Source: Flagellimonas yonaguniensis
Lineage (GTDB): Bacteria > Bacteroidota > Bacteroidia > Flavobacteriales > Flavobacteriaceae
NCBI RefSeq assembly: GCF_029193885.1
Contig: NZ_JARFVB010000006.1
Span: 1-64,000 of the forward strand
Direction of reading: 5' to 3'
Length of the DNA stretch: 64,000 bases
The position numbers were made by a program, and so were the translations under genes. Shown here in pieces: positions 7,511 to 15,899 of this stretch (within the stretch, counting starts at the first letter, position 1; every line of letters begins with the position of its first letter). The notes below the pieces were generated by a model. The model was not told the origin of the DNA. It saw nothing but the letters and a program-made list of their open reading frames with translations, and searched no databases.

Positions 7511-10500
7511 TTAGTTTTGAAAGTATTGTAGTTCAAACAAGGCATCTAAATAATTGTCAAGCGCATCGAGCGCATCCATTTCGGTGTTTATGGCATCACG
7601 TATAATCTGTGTGAATGAAGCATAATCCACCGCACCTTCCTTGTAGGCGAGTAACGCGCCCTTACGCTGTTCTTCTGCAAGTGGCAGAGCTTTATCCCTG
7701 TAAAACTGCCAAGATGTTTTCCACTTCTGGTAGCCTTGTACAGCCTGCTTAAATTCAGATTGCAGTTGGCGTTGGATAAAATCTGCATTTGTCCTTGCGA
7801 TTTCGCTATCGATTTTTGCTGCCTTGGCCTGACTACGCTGTGCGCCCGAAAACAACGGGACTGAAATGCCTGCCTGATAGGTGTAAAATCCACTATCGCC
7901 GTTTACCTGTTGCAATCCACCTTGCAGGTTTAATTTAGGAAGTAGCTCGGCACGAGCGGCATTATAGTTTGCTTCGGCTTCATCGATGCGCCTTTGCGAA
8001 AATTCCAGCTCGGGATGTCTTTCTAAATCCGCATCCAATCCCAATACAGCCACCTCACTTTCTTCAAATGCATCTGGTACAGAATAAAAAATGTCTGTTG
8101 CCAGCCAAAGATTTAGCTTTTGCAACGCAATAGCATAATCGCTTTCTGCTTGTTGCAATTTATTACTGATTTGCAACGCTTGGTTTTTTGCCGATGAATA
8201 TTCCAATCTTGAAATGGCTTCCACCTCAAAGTTGAGTTGGATTGCCGTTTCAAACTGTGAATAAATGGAATCCAGCTCGCGGTACAGTTCAAATTTTTGT
8301 CGCTGTTGGTATGCCTGCGACCACGCCTTTTTTACTTCCTGTTCCACTTGCAATTCAGACAGGTCGAGAGCGGTTTCGGCCAAAGCAATTCGTTGTTTTT
8401 GCAGTCGCTTATTAGCACCTATACCCAAGAGGTCGATATTTTGTTGCCCGACACCAACTAAAGTATAAATACCCTGACCATCTGCAATTTCTTCGCCGCC
8501 CGTAAAAACTTGCGTTTTTCCAAAATCATAAGCAACACCTTTAAGTGCATTCTGTCGTTGAATTTCCAACTGTTTCGTCTTCAATAACGGATAGTTTTCC
8601 TTGGAAATTTCTACAGCTTTATCCAATGAAATAACCGGTAAAGAATCTTGCGGTCGGACTTGTTGCGCTTTCGCGAAAGCGGATGTAAATAGAAGACAGA
8701 CCACAGCCGTTGCGGTAACGAATTTTGGATGGAATTTCTTCTTTCGTTCCGAACGTTTCTCGACCCATTGGTAAAAGATGGGAAGAATAAAGAGCGTCAA
8801 AAGTGTTGAAGTAATCAATCCGCCTATAACCACAGTTGCCAAGGGTCGCTGCACTTCAGCACCTGCCGAAGCTGATATTGCCATCGGAAGAAATCCTAAA
8901 ATATCGGTAAAGGCAGTAAGCATAATAGGACGTATTCTACGCTTCGTGCCTTCAATTATTCGGTCTTTTAAATTGGTCACGCCTTCTTCCTTCAACTCAT
9001 TCAGGCCGCTAATCATTACCAGTCCGTTCAGGACGGCAACACCAAAGAGGACGATAAAGCCGACCCCTGCGGAAATACTGAAAGGCATATCCCGAAGCCA
9101 TAGTGCGAATACACCGCCAATGGTCGCCATCGGGATTGCCAAGTAAATCATCAAGGTTTGCGGAAAGGATTTTAATGCGAAATAAATCAAAATGAAAATG
9201 AGCAGTAAAGCAATGGGGACCACAGTCTGTAATCGCTCGCTTGCTCTTTCGAGATTTTCAAATGCACCACCATACCGAATAAAATAGCCTGGTGGTAATT
9301 CAAGATTTGCGTCCAGTTTATCCTTAATCTCGTTGACCAAGGATTCCACATCACGTCCGCGCACATTTACACCTACGTAGGTTCTTCGGTTGGTATTGTC
9401 CCGACTGATTTGCATAGGACCAGGTGTGTATTCAATAGCAGCCAGTTCTTGAAGCGGAATCTGTGAGCCATTGGGCAAATTGATGTACAGATTTCTGATG
9501 TCGTTGATGTCAGTACGGTTTTCTTCATCGAGTCTAACGACCAAGTCAAAACGCTTTTCGCCTTCAAAAATGACCCCTGCATATCCGCCCGCAAAAGCGG
9601 ACTGTACCATTGTATTCAGCTGGTCAACACTCACCCCATACTGAGCCAGCTTGTTACGATTGTATTTAATGGTCATTTGGGGCAGTCCAGAAGTTGCTTC
9701 TGCCCTCATATCGCCTATACCTTGAGTACCTGCAATGATTTTTGTAATCTCATCCGCTTTTGCAGCAAGCACATCGATATCCTCACCATAAATTTTGATG
9801 GCAACATCTTCTCGAATACCCTCTAACAGTTCATTAAAGCGCATTTCGATAGGTTGGGTAAACTCATAATTGACGCCCGGGATAATACTTACCGCTTCCT
9901 TCATTTTATCAATAAGTTCATCCTTATCATCGGCAGACACCCATTCGTCTTGGGGTTTTAGAATAACAAATACATCAGCGAAATCCATTGGCATCGGGTC
10001 TGTGGGCACTTCGGCCACACCGATACGGCTTACAATTTTCTCAACTTCCGGAAATTCGGCCTTTATGATGCGCTCTACTTTTGTAGTGGTCTCAATCGTT
10101 TCGCTAAGTGAACTTCCAGGCTTAAGAATGGTATGAAATGCAATATCGCCTTCATCCAGTTGGGGAATGAATTCGCCACCCATCCTTGTAAACATAAAAA
10201 CGGTAAGGGCGAATATGGCGATGGCAATTCCCACAATCCATTTCCCTTTGTTTAAGGTCTTGACCAAAAGTGGTTCATACTTCCGCTGTACCCAATGCAC
10301 GAAATGGTCGCCCCAAGATTTTTTTTCTTTTTTGGGTGGTTTTAAGAATAAGGCAGACATCATTGGAACGTATGTCAGGCAAAGAAACATAGCACCTATC
10401 ATTGCAAAAATGAATGTGAGCGCCATTGGTTTAAACATTTTGCCCTCAATACCTTCCAATGCCAGTATGGGCAAGAACACAATTAGAATTATCAATTGCC

Positions 10501-11854
10501 CGAAAAAGGCAGCGTTCATCATCTTTTTTGATGCATTTGCAGCTATCTCATCACGTTTTTCCTTGTTTAAAGACTTCTTTTTTAGGATGTAGCTTCCCAT
10601 TAAGAATACGCTGGCTTCCACGATAATCACCGCCCCATCCACGATGATGCCAAAATCGATAGCACCTAAACTCATCAAGTTCGCCCAAACATCAAAAACA
10701 TTCATAAGAATAAAAGCGAACAATAGCGATAAAGGAATAGTCGAAGCCACTATAAGACCACCACGCCAGTTTCCTAAAAGGAAAACAAGTACAAAAATTA
10801 CAATGAGCGCACCTTCAAGAAGATTGTTGCGTACCGTGCCAGTTGTTTCACTTATAAGTTTACTTCTATCCAATAAGGGCTGAATAACGACCCCTTCAGG
10901 AAGGGATTTCTGTATTTCGGCCATACGGTCTTTCACACGTACAATAACCTCGTTTGAGTTCGCCCCTTTGAGCATCATTACAAGACCACCAACGACTTCC
11001 CCTTCGCCGTCCTGCGTCAAAGCCCCATAGCGCACGGCAGAACCAAAACCTACATCGGCAACATCACTTATGGTAATGGGCACACCATTCTCATTTTTGA
11101 TGACGATTTTTTTAATATCATCAAGGCTTCGCACCAAACCTTCGCCACGTATGAAGTTGGCTTGATGGTTTTTCTCAATGTACGCACCACCTGTATTTTT
11201 ATTGTTCGCTTCCAATGCTTCGAACACATCGGTAATGGTAAGGCCGATTGCCTTTAATTCGTTAGGGTCAACGGCCACCTCATATTGCTTTATTTTTCCG
11301 CCTATGGCGTTTATTTCCACAACACCGGGCACCATTGCCATTTGCCGTTGCACAATCCAATCTTGCATTGTACGCAAATCGGACAATGAATATTTGTCCT
11401 GAAAATCAGGTTCTACCTTTAGGGTGTACTGATAAACTTCCCCCAAGCCTGTTGAAATTGGTCCCATACTTGGCTGTCCAAAACCTTCTGGGATTTGTTC
11501 ACGTACTTCTGTTAGTTTTTCAGAAACAAGTTGACGCGGTAGATAGGTGCCCATATCATCGTCAAAAACGACGGTCACTACGGAAAGCCCGAAGCGGGAA
11601 ACCGAACGGATTTCCTTGACATTGGGCAGGTTGCTCATTGCAACTTCCACGGGATAGGTTACAAATTGCTCAATATCTTCCGTTCCCAGATTGGGCGATT
11701 GCGTGATGACCTGTACCTGATTATTGGTAATATCGGGTACGGCATCAATGGGTACTTGGGTCATACTGTATATGCCAGCACCAATCAATGCCAGCGTGAG
11801 CAGACCGATTATAAATTTGTTATTGATTGAAAAATCAATGATTTTGTTAATCAT
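7511..11854 (-). CDS. czcA: CzcA-type RND metal pump fused to its TolC-like outer-membrane factor
   Basis: About 1447 residues from ATG 11852-11854 (MINKIIDFSINNKF); an upstream ATG at 11932 gives a non-family leader. Residues 1 to about 1035 are a full HME-RND pump: paired 6-TM blocks, the conserved GAIDFGIIVDGAVIIVEA segment (TM4, proton relay acidic residue) and two porter/docking domains. A second signal-like hydrophobic stretch and then an outer-membrane factor (about 1060-1447) follow, with two helical repeats (LDKAVEISKENYPLLKTK and a second copy), ending in FELQYFQN. The frame is continuous, so this is a genuine fusion. A 16-bp palindrome (8666-8681) sits exactly at the pump-OMF joint. 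Substrates are probably Co/Zn/Cd from context. Confidence 0.9.
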   Translation of the reverse strand: MINKIIDFSINNKFIIGLLTLALIGAGIYSMTQVPIDAVPDITNNQVQVITQSPNLGTEDIEQFVTYPVEVAMSNLPNVKEIRSVSRFGLSVVTVVFDDDMGTYLPRQLVSEKLTEVREQIPEGFGQPSMGPISTGLGEVYQYTLKVEPDFQDKYSLSDLRTMQDWIVQRQMAMVPGVVEINAIGGKIKQYEVAVDPNELKAIGLTITDVFEALEANNKNTGGAYIEKNHQANFIRGEGLVRSLDDIKKIVIKNENGVPITISDVADVGFGSAVRYGALTQDGEGEVVGGLVMMLKGANSNEVIVRVKDRMAEIQKSLPEGVVIQPLLDRSKLISETTGTVRNNLLEGALIVIFVLVFLLGNWRGGLIVASTIPLSLLFAFILMNVFDVWANLMSLGAIDFGIIVDGAVIIVEASVFLMGSYILKKKSLNKEKRDEIAANASKKMMNAAFFGQLIILIVFLPILALEGIEGKMFKPMALTFIFAMIGAMFLCLTYVPMMSALFLKPPKKEKKSWGDHFVHWVQRKYEPLLVKTLNKGKWIVGIAIAIFALTVFMFTRMGGEFIPQLDEGDIAFHTILKPGSSLSETIETTTKVERIIKAEFPEVEKIVSRIGVAEVPTDPMPMDFADVFVILKPQDEWVSADDKDELIDKMKEAVSIIPGVNYEFTQPIEMRFNELLEGIREDVAIKIYGEDIDVLAAKADEITKIIAGTQGIGDMRAEATSGLPQMTIKYNRNKLAQYGVSVDQLNTMVQSAFAGGYAGVIFEGEKRFDLVVRLDEENRTDINDIRNLYINLPNGSQIPLQELAAIEYTPGPMQISRDNTNRRTYVGVNVRGRDVESLVNEIKDKLDANLELPPGYFIRYGGAFENLERASERLQTVVPIALLLIFILIYFALKSFPQTLMIYLAIPMATIGGVFALWLRDMPFSISAGVGFIVLFGVAVLNGLVMISGLNELKEEGVTNLKDRIIEGTKRRIRPIMLTAFTDILGFLPMAISASAGAEVQRPLATVVIGGLITSTLLTLFILPIFYQWVEKRSERKKKFHPKFVTATAVVCLLFTSAFAKAQQVRPQDSLPVISLDKAVEISKENYPLLKTKQLEIQRQNALKGVAYDFGKTQVFTGGEEIADGQGIYTLVGVGQQNIDLLGIGANKRLQKQRIALAETALDLSELQVEQEVKKAWSQAYQQRQKFELYRELDSIYSQFETAIQLNFEVEAISRLEYSSAKNQALQISNKLQQAESDYAIALQKLNLWLATDIFYSVPDAFEESEVAVLGLDADLERHPELEFSQRRIDEAEANYNAARAELLPKLNLQGGLQQVNGDSGFYTYQAGISVPLFSGAQRSQAKAAKIDSEIARTNADFIQRQLQSEFKQAVQGYQKWKTSWQFYRDKALPLAEEQRKGALLAYKEGAVDYASFTQIIRDAINTEMDALDALDNYLDALFELQYFQN
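8666..8681. repeat. CGCTTTCGCGAAAGCG palindrome inside czcA-OMF
   Basis: A perfect 16-bp palindrome read in frame as AFAKA at the junction between the pump and the outer-membrane-factor half. Identical or one-base-different copies occur at 22796-22811 and 12657-12672. It resembles a short palindrome I recall as abundant in flavobacterial genomes; that recall is not checked. Confidence 0.8.
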
Positions 11855-11979
11855 AGATAAGGATGTTAATTCAGTTGAAATTCTTGTTAAGCACATTGAA
11901 TAAAATGCAATGCACAATGTTGACGAATCCAATAGATGGACACGTCAAAACAGGATATAGTTATCCTATTAAAACTGAA

Positions 11980-12288
11980 TTATACCTGTGGTGGCTGAAA
12001 AAGGGAATGTGGAATATCTTTACCAAGGTTATCGAAATGGGCAAAGAATTCGTGTGGAATAGCAGGCTGTAGCGGTTGAAACGCAGCAAGCCCGAAATTT
12101 ATCGTGTGAACGTGGCAACAATGGCATTGACAGAAAGGCGAGCATAACTCACAGTCTTGGTCGTGGTCGCCATCAATATCTATTACTGTAACAACTTGGG
12201 AATCATTTTCACTATCATTCATATCGCTACAAGGCACCACATTGAGTGCTAAGAAATAAAACGATAGTATGATTGTTATAACTTTCAC
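11980..12288 (-). CDS. Small Cys/His-rich DUF6660-type protein
   Basis: 102 residues from a GTG start (12286-12288). An N-terminal signal peptide (VITIILSFYFLALNVVP) ends at a cysteine, then an acidic stretch (DIDGDHDQD) is followed by CELCSPFCQCHCCHVH, six cysteines and two histidines in 16 residues, a plausible soft-metal site. DUF6660 proteins sit next to RND and CDF metal exporters in Bacteroidota; their biochemical role is unknown to me. It precedes czcA by 125 bases and is likely the first gene of the Zn/Co operon. Its promoter box ends only 4 bases before the start codon (see 12293-12327), so the mRNA is nearly leaderless. Confidence 0.8.
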   Translation of the reverse strand: MKVITIILSFYFLALNVVPCSDMNDSENDSQVVTVIDIDGDHDQDCELCSPFCQCHCCHVHTINFGLAAFQPLQPAIPHEFFAHFDNLGKDIPHSLFQPPQV

Positions 12289-12292
12289 GATG

Positions 12293-12327
12293 CAAAGATA
12301 AAAATTTTTCGGTGCAACTGTGTTGCA
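12293..12327 (-). promoter_or_regulatory. Promoter with operator-like palindrome before the DUF6660/czc block
   Basis: On the minus strand TATCTTTG (12300 to 12293) is a perfect flavobacterial minus-7 box (TAnnTTTG). Just upstream lies TGCAAC-TGT-GTTGCA (12313-12327), a 6-bp perfect inverted repeat with a 3-base spacer, between the minus-7 and minus-33 positions where a repressor would block RNA polymerase. The Fur-family protein of the same block is the natural candidate; that link is inference. Confidence 0.6.
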
Positions 12328-12341
12328 AATGATTTTTACAA

Positions 12342-14066
12342 CTAATCAATCACACTTCCGCAAGTCAACATTGCATCGCCATAGTATGGATTTCTTATTT
12401 CTTCTTCCATACTTAACCATACCGCACCTTTATTGTTATTTGCCATAGGGCATTTCTGAATGTAATAATTTGTCGAGTTTTCTATGCTCATTGCAATAGG
12501 CACGATATTCTCGTTTAGAATGACGAAGTGAGCGCGCTGGTTTTCCAGATTATCATTGTTTGCAATGGCATCCAGCATCTCAATACTTTTGGTTAGGTGT
12601 TGTTTTTCCATCTTACCTAAATCTTCCGTCGATATTGTTTTTAATTTTTCTGACGTCGCTTTCGCGAAAGTGGAAACCTGACCAGCATCGCTTTCTACCA
12701 ATGCATCTTTCATTTTGAGATACGACGGTAATGCTTCATTGAAATCAGAACTAAACGAATTGTTGAAACTCATTTCCATATCGCCCATCATAGCTGATTC
12801 ATCCTGCATCATCTGCTGATTCATCATCGATTTCTTACCCTGCAATTGAGCAGCTGCATCTACCGTGAACGTTCCATTGGTAACAATTTCATCGCCATTG
12901 TTTAGTCCAGCTGAGACTTGGTAAGTTTCGCCAGAGCGATTGCCCAAGGTCACTTCGCGCATTTCAAAAACAGGCTCGTTAGGATTGGTTTTAACATATA
13001 CCAATGAGCGCTCGCCCGTCCATAGTACAGCACTTGCAGGTACGGAAAGTGTATTTTCCATAGTTTGTGTTGCGCCTTTGACTTTGCCCGTCACAAACAT
13101 TCCTGGCTTAAATAGGTCATCTCTATTTTGCAGAGTCGCACGTACTGTTACCGTTCGTGTGGTATTGTTTAAAACAGGATCAATAAAAGAAATAGTGCCT
13201 TCAAATTCCTTATTGGGATAAGCATTAGTAGTGATGTTGATTTTTTGCCCAACATTGAACTGTGCTATCTGATTTTCATATGCATCAAATTCTGCCCAGA
13301 CAGAATTAAGGTTGCTCAACTTTACAATAGGTTCCCCTTGATTAACGTAATCGCCCTGCGCTGCCATAACTTCTGAAACCGTTCCGGAAACCGTTGCATA
13401 AATTGGAAAGTTTTCTCGCACCGTTCCACTTTCTTCTATGGCATTGATTTGAGTGTCTGAAAGTTTCCAGTTTTTGAGCTTGTTGCGAACGGCTTTATAT
13501 AAAGCAGGTTGTGATGCTTTGAGCGATGCTGCGGTAATCAATTCCTGTTGTGCCGCTACAAGGTCTGGTGCGTAAATGGTTGCGAGTAGCTGACCAAGGT
13601 TTACTTGCTGTCCTTCATAATTAACGTTGAGTCGTTCTATCCTTCCTTTAAAATAGCTGGATTGTACGGTATTGTTTTCTTCGTTTGCCGCTATTTTTCC
13701 CGAAAGGGATATCATCCCATCATCATCGCTTGTTTCTGCATTACCCACAATAGTAGTTTGGATATTTGCCAACGCCATTGCGTTTTCAGTCATTTTTATC
13801 TCGTTTGCAGCAAGACCTTCAGCACCAGCTTCCGCAGGGATTAAGTCCATCCCGCATATTGGACAATCGCCAGCTTCGGGTTGCATAATCTGTGGGTGCA
13901 TAGAGCACGTCCACATCTGGTCTGCACTCTCGCCAGAGTGCTCGTGGTCTGACATTTCAGACATATCCTTATTTGCAGCATCGCCTGAGCTATTTCCAAA
14001 AATGAGCCAGCCTGTGCCCAAACCTACTATAACGGCTATTGCTATATATAAAATGTTCTTGTTCAT
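12342..14066 (-). CDS. cusB: CusB-type adaptor with N-terminal heavy-metal-binding domain and C-terminal DUF3347
   Basis: 574 residues. One N-terminal membrane segment (5-24) is followed by the heavy-metal-binding domain MWTCSMHPQIM...CPICGMDL (about 51-78). The adaptor body is HlyD-like (NYEGQQVNLGQLLATIYAPD and its mirror half) and is followed by a Met-rich linker (MMNQQMMQDESAMMGDMEM, about 418-437). The DUF3347 domain (about 445-574) ends in CPMANNNKGAVWL and NPYYGDAMLTCG. This layout is typical of Bacteroidota CusB, which delivers periplasmic Cu(I)/Ag(I) to CusA. CusA and CusC lie 8 to 13 kb upstream, separated from it by the oxidase and copA genes. It ends the copper operon, starting 4 bases after DUF305. 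Confidence 0.9.
   Translation of the reverse strand: MNKNILYIAIAVIVGLGTGWLIFGNSSGDAANKDMSEMSDHEHSGESADQMWTCSMHPQIMQPEAGDCPICGMDLIPAEAGAEGLAANEIKMTENAMALANIQTTIVGNAETSDDDGMISLSGKIAANEENNTVQSSYFKGRIERLNVNYEGQQVNLGQLLATIYAPDLVAAQQELITAASLKASQPALYKAVRNKLKNWKLSDTQINAIEESGTVRENFPIYATVSGTVSEVMAAQGDYVNQGEPIVKLSNLNSVWAEFDAYENQIAQFNVGQKINITTNAYPNKEFEGTISFIDPVLNNTTRTVTVRATLQNRDDLFKPGMFVTGKVKGATQTMENTLSVPASAVLWTGERSLVYVKTNPNEPVFEMREVTLGNRSGETYQVSAGLNNGDEIVTNGTFTVDAAAQLQGKKSMMNQQMMQDESAMMGDMEMSFNNSFSSDFNEALPSYLKMKDALVESDAGQVSTFAKATSEKLKTISTEDLGKMEKQHLTKSIEMLDAIANNDNLENQRAHFVILNENIVPIAMSIENSTNYYIQKCPMANNNKGAVWLSMEEEIRNPYYGDAMLTCGSVID
12657..12672. repeat. CGCTTTCGCGAAAGTG palindrome copy in cusB
   Basis: 15 of 16 bases match the 8666-8681 palindrome. 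It is read in frame as TFAKA within the DUF3347 domain of the adaptor, a position where the paralogous DUF3347 protein (18936-19526) has no such residues, so it looks inserted or converted into coding sequence. Confidence 0.7.
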
Positions 14067-14070
14067 AATT

Positions 14071-14562
14071 TTACTTTTCGTTTTCTAAACGTTCAATCAT
14101 TGCTTTCATTTCGGCAATTTCCCTGCGTTGTGCTTTAATGATTTCTTCAGCCAGTTTCTTAACTTCTGGGTCTTCAATATCTGCCCGTTCACTTGTTAGA
14201 ATTGCAATGGAATGGTGTGGTATCATTGCTTTCATCCAAAGTACATCGCCTACGGTGGATTTTTGGTCACGTACAAGTCCCAATGCACCTACAAAGAGAA
14301 CGATACTTCCCAAGACTATGGCGATATTCTTTTTTTTATTTTGATACATTCCACGCATTGCTACAAACATAATGATGGCCATTGCAGCTATGCCAAGACA
14401 GACCATATAAAATCTCGTTAAGCTAAACCAAACGTGGTCCCATTCATACGTATTTAAATACATCGTAATATACATTGCTACAAAAGAGCAGGCGAGCATT
14501 GCTACAAAACGTGTGTAGTGATTTTTTGATTTTCCTGAATTTGTGTGTTCGTTTGAATTCAT
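14071..14562 (-). CDS. DUF305 membrane protein
   Basis: 163 residues. Three hydrophobic segments lie in the first about 100 residues, followed by LWMKAMIPHHSIAILTSERAD, the DUF305 signature (M-x2-H-H-x2-A), and a charged helix to the C-terminus. DUF305 proteins are ferritin-like periplasmic proteins often found with copper oxidases; the His-His pair may bind metal. The two methionines and two histidines of the signature are intact. It lies between a PepSY protein and the CusB gene with gaps of 24 and 4 bases, so it belongs to the copper operon. A role in periplasmic copper handling is inference. Confidence 0.82.
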   Translation of the reverse strand: MNSNEHTNSGKSKNHYTRFVAMLACSFVAMYITMYLNTYEWDHVWFSLTRFYMVCLGIAAMAIIMFVAMRGMYQNKKKNIAIVLGSIVLFVGALGLVRDQKSTVGDVLWMKAMIPHHSIAILTSERADIEDPEVKKLAEEIIKAQRREIAEMKAMIERLENEK

Positions 14563-14586
14563 ATTTTTTGGTTTTTTTGTTATTAA

Positions 14587-15294
14587 TTATTTAATCTTCT
14601 TTTTTAGTTTTCTGATTGATGGGGAACTGATATACCACAAAACGAAACCACTCAATACGGTTATCAATCCCAAAAGTGAAAATGCCCTTAACAACAACGT
14701 GTTGAAATTATCCCTTCCCTGATAATCCATTGTATGGGTCATCCAAAGAAAATCAAACCAGCGCCAATCCCTGTGTCTCACCGTTTGAAAAGCGCCATTT
14801 TCAACCGCCACATAGGCTTTTAAATTTTGTGGTGTCTCATACGAGATTTCATAAGCTGGAAGTGGGCGACCGCGATATTCGTGATGTGGCCCAACAGAAT
14901 CGACTAATTGAATTTGTGCCATATCCAAATTGCCCAACATATACCTATTTGCAACTTGTTGTGCCTCTTCTTTAGAAATTCCATTTTTCCTTTGTCCCGT
15001 TCTGGCATTATAAAGCTGTGCTTCATTAATCCAATAATAAGGTTCATTTGCTATTTCCAGTAGTTCCAAAGATTGTACGAATTCTTTTGTAGCCAGTTGG
15101 GTTGTGCCGAGCAAATCATTAAAAGAGGTCCTCACAGGTGCCGATTTCTTAAAATGGTCACCGTGTATCTCGTCAATGTCCGTCCAGCTGAAATACATCC
15201 CGCTAATCGTCCACATCAAAAACTGAATACCTAAAAAAATACCCAAATAGCGGTGCGCTTTTCTAATCCATTTCGCTGTTTTTCTGTTGACCAT
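14587..15294 (-). CDS. PepSY-associated membrane protein
   Basis: 235 residues. The N-terminal segment with KAHRYLGIFLGIQFLMWTISGMYFSW is a PepSY_TM type helix with an HRYLG heme/quinone-like motif. A periplasmic PepSY-like region (about 65-180) is followed by a second helix near the C-terminus (ALLGLITVLSGFVLWY). Such proteins are found beside copper and iron acquisition or resistance genes and may act as membrane reductases, but no catalytic residue can be pointed out here. It starts 1 base after the DUF2911 stop, so it is a coupled member of the copper operon. Confidence 0.75.
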   Translation of the reverse strand: MVNRKTAKWIRKAHRYLGIFLGIQFLMWTISGMYFSWTDIDEIHGDHFKKSAPVRTSFNDLLGTTQLATKEFVQSLELLEIANEPYYWINEAQLYNARTGQRKNGISKEEAQQVANRYMLGNLDMAQIQLVDSVGPHHEYRGRPLPAYEISYETPQNLKAYVAVENGAFQTVRHRDWRWFDFLWMTHTMDYQGRDNFNTLLLRAFSLLGLITVLSGFVLWYISSPSIRKLKKKIK

Positions 15295-15295
15295 A

Positions 15296-15880
15296 TTATT
15301 TTATTTCGAAAGGGAATTCAATAGTGACTTTTTCCCAACTCATTGAGATTGTTCCGGAAGTCTCAGTTGTTTTATCTACTTTATACTCTAAATGTTCCTT
15401 GATTTCTTCAGAAGTTTTAGGTGTCACTTTAAACCGTAATACATCATCTTTTTCAGTATAGTCATCCTTACCGTGTTGGTTCCAATTCCTATTAAAAATG
15501 ACAGTCCATTCTTTTTGATTCGGGATAACAAAAAATCCATATTTCCCAGCTTTCAATTCTTTACCGTCAATTTCTAAATCCTTATTTGTTTCAAGCCAAG
15601 TAGCCATATGGGCACCAGCCTGCCAGACTTGGTCATAAGCCAACAGTCCACCGAAAATAATTCTATTCCTTACACCTGGCGACGAATAATCTATATGGAT
15701 ATGTGCATCGCCTATCATCGCCATTGCCGATGTATGTGGACTTAGAGTTTTTTTATTATCAGACTTAGGTTCACTTTGGGTATGATTGTGTTCTGTCTCT
15801 ATTTCTGAATTGTTCTTTCCTTCGTTTTTACATCCGCTGACAGCAACTACCAATAGGATTATCAAAATTTTATATTTCAT
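15296..15880 (-). CDS. DUF2911 lipoprotein
   Basis: 194 residues. A lipobox (LLVVAVSGC) gives lipidation at C17. A His-containing linker (EHNHTQ) precedes the DUF2911 domain with HIDYSSPGVRNRIIFGGLLAYDQVWQAGAH and WTVIFNRNWNQHG. DUF2911 proteins are beta-sandwich secreted proteins of unknown function, common in Bacteroidota. Here it is between copA and the PepSY gene (gaps of 19 and 1 bases), so it is part of the copper operon. The ordered histidines might bind copper; no direct evidence. Confidence 0.82.
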   Translation of the reverse strand: MKYKILIILLVVAVSGCKNEGKNNSEIETEHNHTQSEPKSDNKKTLSPHTSAMAMIGDAHIHIDYSSPGVRNRIIFGGLLAYDQVWQAGAHMATWLETNKDLEIDGKELKAGKYGFFVIPNQKEWTVIFNRNWNQHGKDDYTEKDDVLRFKVTPKTSEEIKEHLEYKVDKTTETSGTISMSWEKVTIEFPFEIK

Positions 15881-15899
15881 AAGTATTCAATTAGTTAGT

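Noticed and set aside
8600..8760. Sequencing error or lost stop joining czcA and its OMF
   Set aside because: The frame is continuous with sensible residues on both sides and RND-OMF fusions are known in this phylum.
11863..12072. Small plus-strand frame between czcA and DUF6660
   Set aside because: It overlaps the end of the DUF6660 gene, has no family similarity and no promoter box.
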